The notes under the pieces were generated by a model, which saw only the letters and a list, made by a program, of their open reading frames with translations, was not told the origin of the DNA and ran no database searches. From JAOUEA01 sp963719165 (GTDB taxonomy: Bacteria; Actinomycetota; UBA4738; HRBIN12), in the NCBI GenBank assembly GCA_963719165.1, contig CAVRAV010000001.1, forward strand, positions 1,798,001 through 1,862,000: DNA of 64,000 nucleotides. Direction: 5' to 3'. Below are positions 7,829-15,940 of the stretch, piece by piece. The first letter of the stretch is position 1. Each line of letters opens with the position of its first letter. The position numbers were made by a program, and so were the translations under genes.

Positions 7829-9260
7829 GTGCCCTCGCCCCGGGGCGCCTGAGACCACAAAGATGCCTGAAGTCGGACAACGGAACCCCGTTGCCCGACC
7901 TCGGCGTCGCGGTCATCTGACACCATCCAGCGGAAACTGCCGGACCAGGAGTGCGGTTCCCAGATTCGCAGTTCATCCGAACCTCAGCCCAGCACCGATC
8001 CGCCCCGACGCCGCCGTCGGCTCGATCCGTGCCCTGGTTGCCCGCGAGCCGGTCATTGCCGGCCCCGCCCTCGAGCACGTCGTCTCCGAGCCACCCGAAC
8101 AGCTGATTCGATCCACCGTCGCCGATGAGGGTGTCGTTCTGAGGGGACCCCCGCACGTCCTCGAACCCGCTCAGCGTGTCGCCCGACGAGGTGGTGCCCG
8201 CGACGAGGTTCACGGTAACGGCGTGGTGTTGATGGTCGGGGTCGGCGCCATCGAGGTAGGCGACCATATCCCTGCCCGCCCCGCCGGATAACGAGTTCGC
8301 TCCCGCTGAAGATTCCACGAAATCGTTGCCGCCGCCCGCCATGACGGTGTCGTGGCCACCGAACAACCAGAAGAAGGCGTTGGCCCTACCGTCGCCGATC
8401 ATCGTGTCAGCCTTGTCGCTCCCCGTGGCACCCTCGATGCTGTGAAGCGTATCGGTCCCGTCTCCGGTCGCGATGCCGGTGCGCAGGTTCACGTTCATCG
8501 GGCCGATCTCGACGCCGGCAGCGGCAGCTTGATCGTAGTACTCAGCGACGTCGAAACCGGGGCCACCCTGATACGTGTCGTCGGCCTGCATCCCAGAGAG
8601 CGTGTCGTTCCCGCCCTTGCCGACCAGGAGATCATGCCCACCTTCGCCCACGAGCTGATCGTCGCCGCTACTGCCGATCAGGATGTCATCGTAGGGTCCT
8701 CCAAGCAGGGCGCTCACGCCAACCAGTCTGTCGGTCCCTTGCCCTGTGGAGATCCCCGTGGTGAGGCTTGCATGGATCGGACCTCTGGCATCCTCAAGAT
8801 GCACCCAGTCGGCTCCCGTGCCGCTCCCGACGACCAGATCGTCCCCCGGCCCCGGAACGTAGTCGGTGCGCCCGCCTGTTTCCCCGTAGAGCCGGTCGTT
8901 CCCTGCCCCGCCGTCGAGGCCGCCGTCATGCCCTGGGCCGCTCCGAAGGATGTCGTTCCCGCTGCCGCCGTAGATCGCGTCGCTCCCCGGACCAGCACGA
9001 ACCACGTCGTCGCCAGATCCTCCGCAGATGACATCGTCGCCCCTCAGGCCACGGATCGTGTCGTCGCCGCCGAGTCCCACGATCACGTCGTTCCCCGAGG
9101 TCCCGTCGATCGAATCAGCGCCCGGCGTGCCGATGATCGTCGCGGGCGCGCCTCCGCACTCCATCGAACGAGCATGGGCGGGCACGGTCGCGCCGATGGT
9201 GGACACCCCCAGAATCACAGCGGTCACAACGATTCGGATACGTGAGTTGCGCGTCGGCAT
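7782..9260 (-). CDS. secreted RTX-type (hemolysin-like) calcium-binding repeat protein
   Basis: The 492-residue protein has an N-terminal signal peptide (MPTRNSRIRI, a hydrophobic stretch, cleavage after AHA near residue 30). Glycine/aspartate nonapeptides of the GGxGxDxhx type follow, such as GGSGDDVVRAG and GGSGNDILRSG, in two blocks around a central region; in RTX proteins they form Ca2+-binding parallel beta rolls. Start 9260 follows a GGAGGAGGGG ribosome-binding site and is the position duplicated in the neighbouring lipoprotein gene. The natural end is probably near the NCES at about 7960; the later residues run through a hairpin and look non-native. A candidate ECF promoter lies just upstream. 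No protease or lipase domain is visible. Confidence 0.88.
   Translation of the reverse strand: MPTRNSRIRIVVTAVILGVSTIGATVPAHARSMECGGAPATIIGTPGADSIDGTSGNDVIVGLGGDDTIRGLRGDDVICGGSGDDVVRAGPGSDAIYGGSGNDILRSGPGHDGGLDGGAGNDRLYGETGGRTDYVPGPGDDLVVGSGTGADWVHLEDARGPIHASLTTGISTGQGTDRLVGVSALLGGPYDDILIGSSGDDQLVGEGGHDLLVGKGGNDTLSGMQADDTYQGGPGFDVAEYYDQAAAAGVEIGPMNVNLRTGIATGDGTDTLHSIEGATGSDKADTMIGDGRANAFFWLFGGHDTVMAGGGNDFVESSAGANSLSGGAGRDMVAYLDGADPDHQHHAVTVNLVAGTTSSGDTLSGFEDVRGSPQNDTLIGDGGSNQLFGWLGDDVLEGGAGNDRLAGNQGTDRADGGVGADRCWAEVRMNCESGNRTPGPAVSAGWCQMTATPRSGNGVPLSDFRHLCGLRRPGARALSALGSSLGPLRPGG
7873..7898 (-). terminator. hairpin, probable original RTX terminator
   Basis: An 11-bp stem with one wobble position (TCGGRCAACGG on the minus strand) closes a 4-base loop. 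It lies inside the reading-frame extension of the RTX gene, about 60 bases after the expected protein end. That suggests the native stop codon has been lost. There is no T run. Confidence 0.45.
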
Positions 9261-9362
9261 GGAGCCCCCCTCCTCCCCAATCAACAGGCCCCGGATCTTC
9301 CACCGGTTGACAGCCTCGGCGTTTTCGGGCGGTGCATAGTTGACTCGGTGCCATGGCGCTTT
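9258..9362 (-). repeat. copy A of 105-bp promoter-containing repeat
   Basis: Aligns without gaps to 10414-10518 (77 of 105 positions identical by hand count). It runs from the RTX start codon upstream through the ECF-type element to a stretch encoding APWHRV, which is the C-terminal end of the anti-sigma-like protein in copy B. Here that stretch is a remnant with no gene. Confidence 0.8.
9282..9311 (-). promoter_or_regulatory. ECF-type promoter element upstream of the RTX gene
   Basis: GTCAACCGG, 16 bases, then TGTTG. The identical layout occurs upstream of the lipoprotein gene and, with TGTGG, upstream of the sigma gene. The -10 half is 22 bases from the start codon, leaving room for a short leader with the ribosome-binding site. 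Confidence 0.65.
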
Positions 9363-9480
9363 CACATGGACGGGGCGACGGTGGGGAGGGGGCGCCCGCG
9401 CACATGCCCAGAATCCTCGACGCGCCTGATTGATTCGCCCGCGCCATGATCGAGGCAAGAGGTGGAGCCTTTTCAGGCAG

Positions 9481-10416
9481 TCAGGTCGCGAAGCGGAGCT
9501 TCTTCACGACGGCGGAGTACCTGTCCAGGTGACCGCCGCCCGACACGTCGTCGATCTCTATCGCAACGGTCCCCCCGACGATCGGGTCGTGGTTCGCGAG
9601 GAGATACAAGCGCATCGCTAGTCCCGGTCCCACGCCATGCTCAAGACCGGAAGGTGGGACGCCCACGATCAGGCACACGAGCTTGGCATGTGCGCTCTTC
9701 GCAAGTCGTAGGTCGAGAACAAGCCCGCGAAGTCCGCCAACTACGACCGGCTTGGGGGCCGTCGCATCCAACTCTCGATGGCTCGCGAAGTAACCGGCCA
9801 GCTGCGAAGGCGACGTGCCTACATCAGGTGCTGCGGCACAACTGGGCATCTCCGCTGCCACGCTCGTGTAGACGCCGACATAGTCACTGGTTCCTGGATC
9901 GACGCCGGTCACGTGACCGCCGGGGGGTATCAGCAGGAAGTTGCCGGGCAAGTCTTCGAAGTTCCCCCACCCGGTTGGAAGCCGATAGGTGAGCGTCGGT
10001 TGGAACACGCTCGTCGTGTAGGTGCCTGCGGCCAACGGGCCCAAGCAGGATCCGCCCTCAGGCCAGGGGCACGGCACGGGTGATGGAGACTCGGTTTGCG
10101 ACTCGGGTCTGGCCGATGCAGTGATCGAGTCTGTGGGCGCTGAGCTCCCGCTCGTGCAAGCGGCCATCGCGAGGATCCCCAATACCGCCATCCACTTGAA
10201 CGAGCCTGCTGAGATGAGCCGACTTGCTCCACGCGTCCGCCTCGCCTCGATGGAGGATCTCTCGCGTTCGCGCAACTTCAGATCCCCCCCAAGGAGCCCC
10301 TGGATGCGATGCGGTCGGGAGTTGATCGGAGGTGGTCTACGCGCCCAGGCGCGTCGCGGGCGTTGGAAGAGGTCGGCTGGGGATAGTCTCGGGGTGCTGG
10401 AGTTGCCCGATCGCAT
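9481..10416 (-). CDS. putative lipoprotein of the ECF gene group
   Basis: The 311-residue protein carries a hydrophobic segment ending in a lipobox (MAVLGILAMAAC, cysteine near residue 86), then a Ser/Thr/Pro-rich linker and a beta-rich extracytoplasmic domain. About 70 basic residues precede the hydrophobic segment, unusually long for a lipoprotein. Either the true start is further in, or an indel joins two frames. Start 10416 is chosen from its GGAGG site and because the same start context is duplicated at the RTX gene. I do not recognise the extracytoplasmic domain. It lies 76 bases downstream of the anti-sigma-like gene with its own promoter element. Confidence 0.7.
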   Translation of the reverse strand: MRSGNSSTPRLSPADLFQRPRRAWARRPPPINSRPHRIQGLLGGDLKLRERERSSIEARRTRGASRLISAGSFKWMAVLGILAMAACTSGSSAPTDSITASARPESQTESPSPVPCPWPEGGSCLGPLAAGTYTTSVFQPTLTYRLPTGWGNFEDLPGNFLLIPPGGHVTGVDPGTSDYVGVYTSVAAEMPSCAAAPDVGTSPSQLAGYFASHRELDATAPKPVVVGGLRGLVLDLRLAKSAHAKLVCLIVGVPPSGLEHGVGPGLAMRLYLLANHDPIVGGTVAIEIDDVSGGGHLDRYSAVVKKLRFAT

Positions 10417-10518
10417 GGAGCCCTCCGTCTCACTTCTCAACAGGCCTGGAATCCTCCAGCGGTTGACAGTCTCAGCGTCTTGGGCTGTGAGTCACCTGAC
10501 TCGGTGCCAGGGCGCTTC
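10414..10518 (-). repeat. copy B of 105-bp promoter-containing repeat
   Basis: Partner of 9258-9362. It includes the last nine codons of the anti-sigma-like gene, the intergenic region, the ECF-type element and the lipoprotein start codon. Confidence 0.8.
10438..10467 (-). promoter_or_regulatory. ECF-type promoter element upstream of the lipoprotein gene
   Basis: GTCAACCGC, 16 bases, then TGTTG, located 22 bases before the start codon, exactly as at 9282-9311. Confidence 0.65.
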
Positions 10519-11554
10519 CTCGAGAAATGTTCCCTGCCAAGAGTCGTGAAGGCCCGTCTGCGTGAGGGCGAGCGTGTCGCCGCGAAGCCGGAACGTGAAC
10601 GTATCGATGGTGTCGATGTTTTCGTACGGGTCACTGATTGCGACCGTGTCGTCGTTCAAGAACCTGATCGCGCCCGACAACCCGATCGTGTGCGGATCTT
10701 CCGAGATCGATACCCCGGTAGATGCGCATGACGTGTTGACGGGCGGGAGCACCTTGGCACAGTGCCTTGGGCGTTGGTTCGGTTGCCGTCTTGGCATTCG
10801 GCCCCCAGGCCAACTCCCGCGACCACACCTTGAGGAGCACTCGTCGTGAACGAGTGTCGGACAGGACGCTTTCGGTACGGTCCAGGGGGATGTTTCGCTG
10901 GAACGTGCGCAGTTCCTCTTCGCACGTGTATCGCATGTGCCACTCGCCATCGAGCGGACTCGCGTCGCTCATCGGGGTCGATGTGAGGAGTGCGACCCGC
11001 GCGTCGCACGGATCGCGGGATACCGTGAAAACCAAGGCATCCCCAGAACCGGACCATCGGTACGTCCCCCGCGGAAACCCCTTGCAGACGTCTTGGTCGA
11101 ACAGGTCGGTGCGAAGGACCGAGCCCTGGGGTCGGAACCGGTAACCCTCGAGGGCACCGATGAACGAGGTCGGGCCGTGCACGGTCATGGTGCCGTCTCT
11201 GTGCATCCTGATGCTCCACGTGCCAGCCATGCGATCCGCGCGGACGGCGTCCAGGCCCGGCCGGAGCCGCCCGGAGAACGTGCCGGCGAGCGCCCGAGGA
11301 GGCGTCGTGACGACGGGCGTGGTCGCCGGACGCCCGACCTTAGAAGTACGGATCGATTCCACGACCCGTGGGCCGAGCACCAGGGCGACTGCTACCGCGG
11401 CGGCGACGACCGCGGCGAGCGCCATCCGGTGCGCGGTCAACCGGCGCCTGCTGCGATCGACCACGGCGGTCAGGAACACATCGACCTCGGGGTCGAGAGC
11501 GTCGGCGTTGCGATGGAGCCCTTCGCGGAGCCGGCGCTCAACGGGCACCTTCAC
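10492..11554 (-). CDS. probable membrane anti-sigma factor, frameshifted
   Basis: The start MKVPVERRLREGLHRNAD gives a short cytoplasmic region, one transmembrane segment (about residues 42-62, Ala/Val-rich) and a large extracytoplasmic part. The latter has two similar beta-rich halves (GTYRWSGSGDALVFT and TFTFRLRGDTLALT). It overlaps the sigma gene by 17 bases, the usual layout of an ECF sigma/anti-sigma pair. The frame breaks near 10.70-10.83 kb: the first frame runs out at 10631 while conserved-looking sequence continues in another frame to 10492 (ending APWHRVR). One indel would restore it. The anti-sigma role is inferred from topology and position; no zinc anti-sigma HxxxCxxC motif is visible. 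Confidence 0.6.
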
Positions 11555-12026
11555 CGACCTCCTCCCCGAGGAGCGCGACCAATCGATGTCTGGCTCGGTG
11601 CAGATGCACCTTCACGCTCCCATCCGAGATGCCGAGGATGTCCACGATTTCGGCGATGGGTCGATCCTCGAAATAGAAGAGCACCACGGCAACCCGCTGC
11701 ATCGCGGGCAGCCGTTGCACGGCGCGCGCGAGGTCGATATCGGGAAGTTCGGGGTCGGCGGCGGGCACGTCCGGGCGCTCGAGTTCGGCGCGCATCCGGT
11801 CCCGTCTCATGACGCGGACCGCCTGACGGATCGCCACCCGACGAACCCACGCATCGGGGCGCTCGTATCGCGAAACCTTCCTCCAATGACGCAAGAGCTG
11901 TATGAACGCCTCCTGCGCAACGTCCTCGGAGGTTGCGCGATCGTGCACGATCAGGAACACCGTGCGGAGGACGCTCGGGAACTCCGCGCGGAAGAACCAC
12001 GCAAATTCCAGTTCGGCCTCGTTCAA
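11538..12026 (-). CDS. ECF-family RNA polymerase sigma factor (SigE-like)
   Basis: The 162-residue protein has sigma region 2 (AWFFRAEFPSVLRTVF ... RATSEDVAQEAFIQLLRHW, which recognises -10 DNA) and region 4 (LPAMQRVAVVLFYFEDR ... GISDGSVKVHLHRARHRL, which recognises -35 DNA). The TTG at 12026 is preceded by GGAGAG and gives the normal ECF length. An upstream frame extension runs into the promoter region and is rejected. The next gene, overlapping by 17 bases, encodes a likely anti-sigma factor. Three copies of one promoter-like element, one at this gene, suggest autoregulation and a small local regulon. Confidence 0.85.
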   Translation of the reverse strand: MNEAELEFAWFFRAEFPSVLRTVFLIVHDRATSEDVAQEAFIQLLRHWRKVSRYERPDAWVRRVAIRQAVRVMRRDRMRAELERPDVPAADPELPDIDLARAVQRLPAMQRVAVVLFYFEDRPIAEIVDILGISDGSVKVHLHRARHRLVALLGEEVGEGAR

Positions 12027-12074
12027 CCGCTCTCTCCAGCGCGGGCGCCCCAGGTGGGCTTCCTCCTCATACCC

Positions 12075-12104
12075 CCACAGACATGAGCTGGCAAACCGGT
12101 TGAC
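12075..12104 (-). promoter_or_regulatory. ECF-type promoter element upstream of the sigma gene
   Basis: GTCAACCGG, 16 bases, then TGTGG, matching the elements at 9282-9311 and 10438-10467. Outside the core, this copy is unrelated to the 105-bp repeat. The shared core is therefore less likely to be just a recent duplication. The rest of 12027-12342, the divergent space to the DUF6920 remnant, shows nothing else except a GGAGG site and ATG at 12294. Confidence 0.6.
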
Positions 12105-12342
12105 GTCCCAGCCGGACACTCGAGCCGCCGACCTCTCCCGGAGCACGCACCTCGTCGCCCACGGCCCGCGGGGCGGCGTCGCTGGAGGCTTCGGCCGCAC
12201 CTCGACCGATGGTCCTCCACGTCTGGGGACGGGTGGCCCCTGGCGACACGGTTCCCGTCCAGCACGATGAAGGTGCACGCGTTGGAGGAGATCATGGACG
12301 ACACGAAGCTCAGCGGCGGCACCAACGATCCAGTCGATCCAG

Positions 12343-13057
12343 TTGGCCGAACCCCCCGAGCCAGGGTCCTTCAGCGAGGCTGAGCTCGAGGGCCTGCCCG
12401 AACCGGTGCGCAGGTATCTGCATCGGTCGATCTGCTCGGGAACGCCCCTCGCCAGGGCGGCACGGCTCCGCATGCGAGGGCACATCAAGCTCGGCAAACG
12501 TTGGGTGCCGTTCCGCGCCCGCGAGGTGCTGGCACCTCACCGTGGCTTCGTGTGGTCGGGCGCCGCCGGCGGGGTCATCTCCGGAATCGGATCGCTACGC
12601 CGACGGCCGGGGCGCGATGGACTGGAAGGTGTTGGGCATCGTCCGGGTGGCGCACGCGGACGGGCCCGACGTCTCCCTGAGCTCCGCCGGCCGAGCGGCC
12701 GGGGAGGTCGTCTGGGTGCCGACGGCGCTGCTCCCACGGTTCGGCGTCGGCTGGAGCGCGACGGACGACCACCACGTGACGGCGACCTGCCGCCTGGGCG
12801 ACGTCGAGATCGATCTACACATCACCCTCGATGACGACGCCCGCGTCCGATCGGTCGCGTTCGAACGCTGGGGCGACCCCGACACGTCCGGCACCTGGGG
12901 GAAACATCCCTTCGGATTCGAGGTAACCGGCTACTCGACGTTCGATGGCGTCTCGATCCCCAGCGCCGGCGACGCCGGGTGGTTCTTCGGGACCGATCGT
13001 TGGGACGATGGGCGGTTCTTCAAGTCGGAGATCAGCGACTTCCACCTGGTGAACTAG
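12343..13057 (+). pseudogene. DUF6920/DUF6544-like protein, frameshifted
   Basis: The first frame reads FSEAELEGLPEPVRRYLH and LGKRWVPFRAREVLAPHRGF. After about 12585 the conserved sequence continues in the next frame (SDRYADGRGAMDWKVLG) to a stop at 13057. Removing one A at 12585-12586 rejoins SG to SDRYADG. A second lesion is likely upstream: an ATG with a perfect GGAGG site at 12294 is in a third frame and ends after 29 codons. The family is uncharacterised, roughly 230-260 residues, and common in actinobacteria. The good conservation after the break suggests a recent event or a read error. Confidence 0.7.
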
Positions 13058-13274
13058 CGTGCCGAGCGATGTGCATCGGGTCGTCGGGCCCGTGGCCATC
13101 ACCGGGGCTCGGCCGCATAGGCGCCTTCACTCGTTCGGCGAGCCGTAGACGACCGCCAGGGCGTTCGGGATCGACCTGCATCCGCTGGCGGAGATCTGGA
13201 GCCCAGGCGAGTGACGCCCGAGCGGCGCATCGGCTGGCAGCATCACCGGCGTTATCGTCTTTCTTCGGCCGACC

Positions 13275-13300
13275 TGTCGATTTCCGTCGTCCTGTTCGTC
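13275..13300 (+). promoter_or_regulatory. ECF42-type promoter
   Basis: TGTCGA, 16 bases, then CGTC. From memory of work on Streptomyces ECF42, this group recognises TGTCGA at -35 with a CGA/TC-type -10. It precedes the DGPF gene by about 30 bases, and the ECF42 sigma gene follows, so autoregulation is expected. The rest of the 275-bp gap 13058-13332 shows nothing else I can name. Confidence 0.65.
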
Positions 13301-13332
13301 CAACACGCGACCAGACCGAGGAGGTAGGTGCC

Positions 13333-13692
13333 ATGAAGTACATGCTGTTGATCCATCAGGGCTCCACGCCGACGCCGCGAGACCCGGATGCCTGGGCGAC
13401 GTTGTCGGAGGACGAGCAGAAGGCCGTCTATGCCGACTACCAGGCGATCAACGAGACCGCGGGCGTCACCCCCGGCTTCGGGCTCGACGCTCCCGAGACC
13501 GCGACCACCGTGCGCGTGCAGGACGGCAAGACGCTCACCACCGACGGCCCGTTCGTGGAGACCAAGGAATCCATCGGCGGCTACCTGGTCTTCGAGGCGG
13601 ACGACCTGGACGCGGCGATCGACCTGGCGGCGCGGATCCCGGCCTCGCGCCTGGGCGGCGCGGTCGAGGTGCGTCCGATCGTGGAGTGGTAG
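13333..13692 (+). CDS. YCII-related (DGPF) domain protein
   Basis: The 119-residue protein begins MKYMLLIHQGSTPTP after a GAGGAGG site and contains TTDGPFVETKESIGGY, the DGPF signature of YCII-related proteins (ferredoxin-like fold). Genes of this family are the standard partners of ECF42 sigma factors, and here the sigma start overlaps this stop by 7 bases. Its biochemical role is not established; the pairing suggests it is a target or modulator of that sigma factor. Confidence 0.88.
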   Translation: MKYMLLIHQGSTPTPRDPDAWATLSEDEQKAVYADYQAINETAGVTPGFGLDAPETATTVRVQDGKTLTTDGPFVETKESIGGYLVFEADDLDAAIDLAARIPASRLGGAVEVRPIVEW

Positions 13693-14909
13693 CGATCCTG
13701 GAGGAGACGTTCCGCGAGCGCTGGGGCTACGTGCTCGCTGCCCTGATCGGCTTCCTCGGCGATTTCGACCTCGCCGAGGAAGCCGCGCAGGAGGCCTTCG
13801 CGATCGCCGCGGAGCGATGGCCCCGGGACGGCGTTCCTTCCAGCCCGAGCACGTGGCTGGTGACCACAGCACGGAACCGGGCCATCGATCGCATCCGTCG
13901 CGACCGCACGTTGGCGGCCAAGGCGCATCTGCTCCGGGTGGCCGAGGCAGGGTCCGAAACCGGGCCGGAAGCCGGAGAGAACACGATGCAGGACACGATC
14001 TTCCCGGACGAGCGGCTCGAGCTCATCTTCACGTGCTGCCACCCGGCGCTCGCCACCGAGGCCCAGGTCGCGCTCACCCTGCGGACGCTCGGGGGCATGA
14101 CCACCGGCGAGATCGCACGCGCGTTCCTGATCCCCGAGCCCACGATGGCCCAGCGGCTGGTCCGGGCAAAGCGCAAGATCAAGGCCGCGCGGATCCCGTT
14201 CCGCGTGCCGCCCGACCATCAGTTGCCCGATCGTCTCGTCGCCGTGCTCGCCGTCGTGTATCTGATCTTCAACGAGGGGTACTCGGCACCGCCCACGCGC
14301 GGCGAGCTGGCGGCCGAGGCGATCCGGCTCGGTCGTGCGATCGCGGAGCTGATGCCCGACGAGTCCGAGGTGCACGGCCTGCTGGGCATGATGCTGTTGC
14401 TCGACGCCCGCCGCGAGGCGCGCCTGCGCGACGGCGAGCTCGTGCTGCTCGCCGAGCAGGATCGCTCGCGCCTGGACTCGGCCCAGATCGCCGAGGGGCG
14501 GGCGGCGCTCGACCGGGGGCTGGCCCTGCACGGGCGTGGCCCCTACGTGGTGCAGGCGGCGATCGCCTCGCTGCACGCCGACGAGCCGCGCGACTGGCCC
14601 CAGATCGCCGCCCTCTACGGCGAGCTCGCCCGCCTCACCGACTCGCCCGTGGTCGAGCTGAACCGGGCCGTGGCGATCGCCGAAGCGGAAGGCCCCGAAG
14701 CCGGCCTCGCCATCGTCGACGGCCTCGCCCTCGGGGACTACCGCTACCTCCACTCCACGCGCGGCGAGCTGCTGCGCAGGCTAGGGCGAACGAGCGATGC
14801 TCGCGACGCCTATGCGCGCGCGCTGGCGCTCACCGACGACGACGCCGGACGTCGCCTGCTGCAGCGGCGGCTCGCGGAACTCGACCACCCTGGACGACCA
14901 CCGAGCTGA
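13686..14909 (+). CDS. ECF42-type RNA polymerase sigma factor with C-terminal extension
   Basis: The 407-residue protein has an N-terminal sigma region 2 (GDFDLAEEAAQEAFAIAAERW, residues 25-45) and region 4 (LTLRTLGGMTTGEIARAFLI, PTMAQRLVRAKRKI). A long alpha-helical, TPR-like C-terminal domain (about 180-407) includes YLIFNEGY and ELNRAVAIAEAEGP. That extension defines the ECF42 group and replaces a separate anti-sigma factor. A GTG start at 13686 overlaps the DGPF gene. In studied relatives the C-terminal extension is needed for activity. Confidence 0.9.
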   Translation: MVAILEETFRERWGYVLAALIGFLGDFDLAEEAAQEAFAIAAERWPRDGVPSSPSTWLVTTARNRAIDRIRRDRTLAAKAHLLRVAEAGSETGPEAGENTMQDTIFPDERLELIFTCCHPALATEAQVALTLRTLGGMTTGEIARAFLIPEPTMAQRLVRAKRKIKAARIPFRVPPDHQLPDRLVAVLAVVYLIFNEGYSAPPTRGELAAEAIRLGRAIAELMPDESEVHGLLGMMLLLDARREARLRDGELVLLAEQDRSRLDSAQIAEGRAALDRGLALHGRGPYVVQAAIASLHADEPRDWPQIAALYGELARLTDSPVVELNRAVAIAEAEGPEAGLAIVDGLALGDYRYLHSTRGELLRRLGRTSDARDAYARALALTDDDAGRRLLQRRLAELDHPGRPPS

Positions 14910-14965
14910 AGGTATCGAACTGAAGTTCCCGTAGACGAGTGGCGCGGGCGAACGCTTCGACCGAC

Positions 14966-15427
14966 CTAAGGGGTCGCGGCCGCCGCGAACAGCGCCAACA
15001 CGCCCTCCCAGTTGTCGTCGTAGCTCGACCGGGCCGCTTCGCCGAGCTCCCCGAGACGCTCCCAGCCGCGATGTTCCAGATCGACCCGGGTACCGTCGCC
15101 GTCCGGCGTGAAGACCACCTCGATCTCGGTGGGTGGGTTGTCCGAGACGTTCGGCTTCCACGCCAGCACCAGCCGGCGTGGCGGATCCCAGGTGAGGATC
15201 GTGGCCCACTGGCCCTGGGTGCCGTCCGACATCGATTCGTAGATCCGGCCGCCCGCTCGCTCCTCGACCACGATGGACTCGACCTTCACACGCCCTTCGT
15301 GTTCGTCGACGGCCATCGAGTGGCGGTCGACGGGCCACCACGTGCCCATGTCGGTGGTGAACAGGCGGAACGCATCGTTCGGTGCAGGACGAACCGTGAC
15401 CGAGGCGTGGATGGGATCGAGCATCAT
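14966..15427 (-). CDS. SRPBCC (AHSA1/START-like) domain protein
   Basis: The 153-residue protein starts MMLDPIHASVTVRPAP and has the helix-grip pattern of activator-of-HSP90 homologues: AFRLFTTDMGTWWPVDRHS, then GGRIYESMSDGTQGQW, WDPPRRLVLAW and a C-terminal helix. Such proteins bind hydrophobic ligands; none can be named. It overlaps the upstream ArsR gene by 4 bases (ATGA), the common ArsR-SRPBCC two-gene arrangement, so the pair is co-transcribed. Confidence 0.87.
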   Translation of the reverse strand: MMLDPIHASVTVRPAPNDAFRLFTTDMGTWWPVDRHSMAVDEHEGRVKVESIVVEERAGGRIYESMSDGTQGQWATILTWDPPRRLVLAWKPNVSDNPPTEIEVVFTPDGDGTRVDLEHRGWERLGELGEAARSSYDDNWEGVLALFAAAATP

Positions 15428-15747
15428 GGTGCTCCTTCCTGGTCGGCCGCCTCTTTGAAGGCGGCAAGGGTGTCGGCCCAAAGGCGCTCGAGGTAGACCC
15501 GCAACGCGGCAAGCCCCTCGGTGTCGATGCGATAGAGGTGCCGCGTCCCCTCGCGCCGTTCACTGACGAGCCCCGCCCCCTTGAGCACGCGAAGGTGTTG
15601 GGAGACGGCGGGCCGGCTCACGGGAAGTTCGGAGGCGAGGTCGCCCACCGCGCGCGGGCCGTCGCGCAGGAGCTCGAGGACCGCCCGGCGGGTGGGATCC
15701 CCGAGCGCATCGAGCACGGTCGTCGAGCCAGCTCCGTTAGTACTCAC
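15424..15747 (-). CDS. ArsR-family winged-helix repressor
   Basis: The 107-residue protein is a single winged-helix domain: LDALGDPTRRAVLELL, recognition-helix region LPVSRPAVSQHLRVLKGAGL and wing ERREGTRHLYRI. It lacks cysteine metal sites, so it is a non-metal ArsR of the type paired with SRPBCC proteins. The GTG start at 15747 is embedded in a 15-bp palindrome that is its likely operator, implying autorepression of the two-gene operon. Confidence 0.9.
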   Translation of the reverse strand: MSTNGAGSTTVLDALGDPTRRAVLELLRDGPRAVGDLASELPVSRPAVSQHLRVLKGAGLVSERREGTRHLYRIDTEGLAALRVYLERLWADTLAAFKEAADQEGAP

Positions 15748-15759
15748 TTACGGTAAGTG
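15745..15759 (-). promoter_or_regulatory. 15-bp palindromic operator overlapping the ArsR start
   Basis: CACTTACGGTAAGTG is a perfect inverted repeat spanning the GTG start codon. TACACT (15761-15756) could be the -10 and TTGACA (15786-15781) the -35, with a longish 19-base spacer. The message would then be leaderless or nearly so. Confidence 0.6.
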
Positions 15760-15940
15760 TACCCTAACGGATGATCCCCGTGTCAAGCCCGCGGACCTCC
15801 GGGCCTGGACGAACGTCGCCGGGTCGGGCCTCGATGCGACGAGCTGACGGTCTCGGCCGGCGGGCCATGAGACCGAGCGTGCCGCGACCCTTCGGTAGAC
15901 TCGAGCACGAGCAAGGTCTGCGACAACGAGGAGGAGCGTC

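Noticed and set aside
12109..12497. Upstream extension of the sigma factor frame
   Set aside because: It covers the promoter element and part of the divergent gene, and would make an abnormally long ECF sigma factor.
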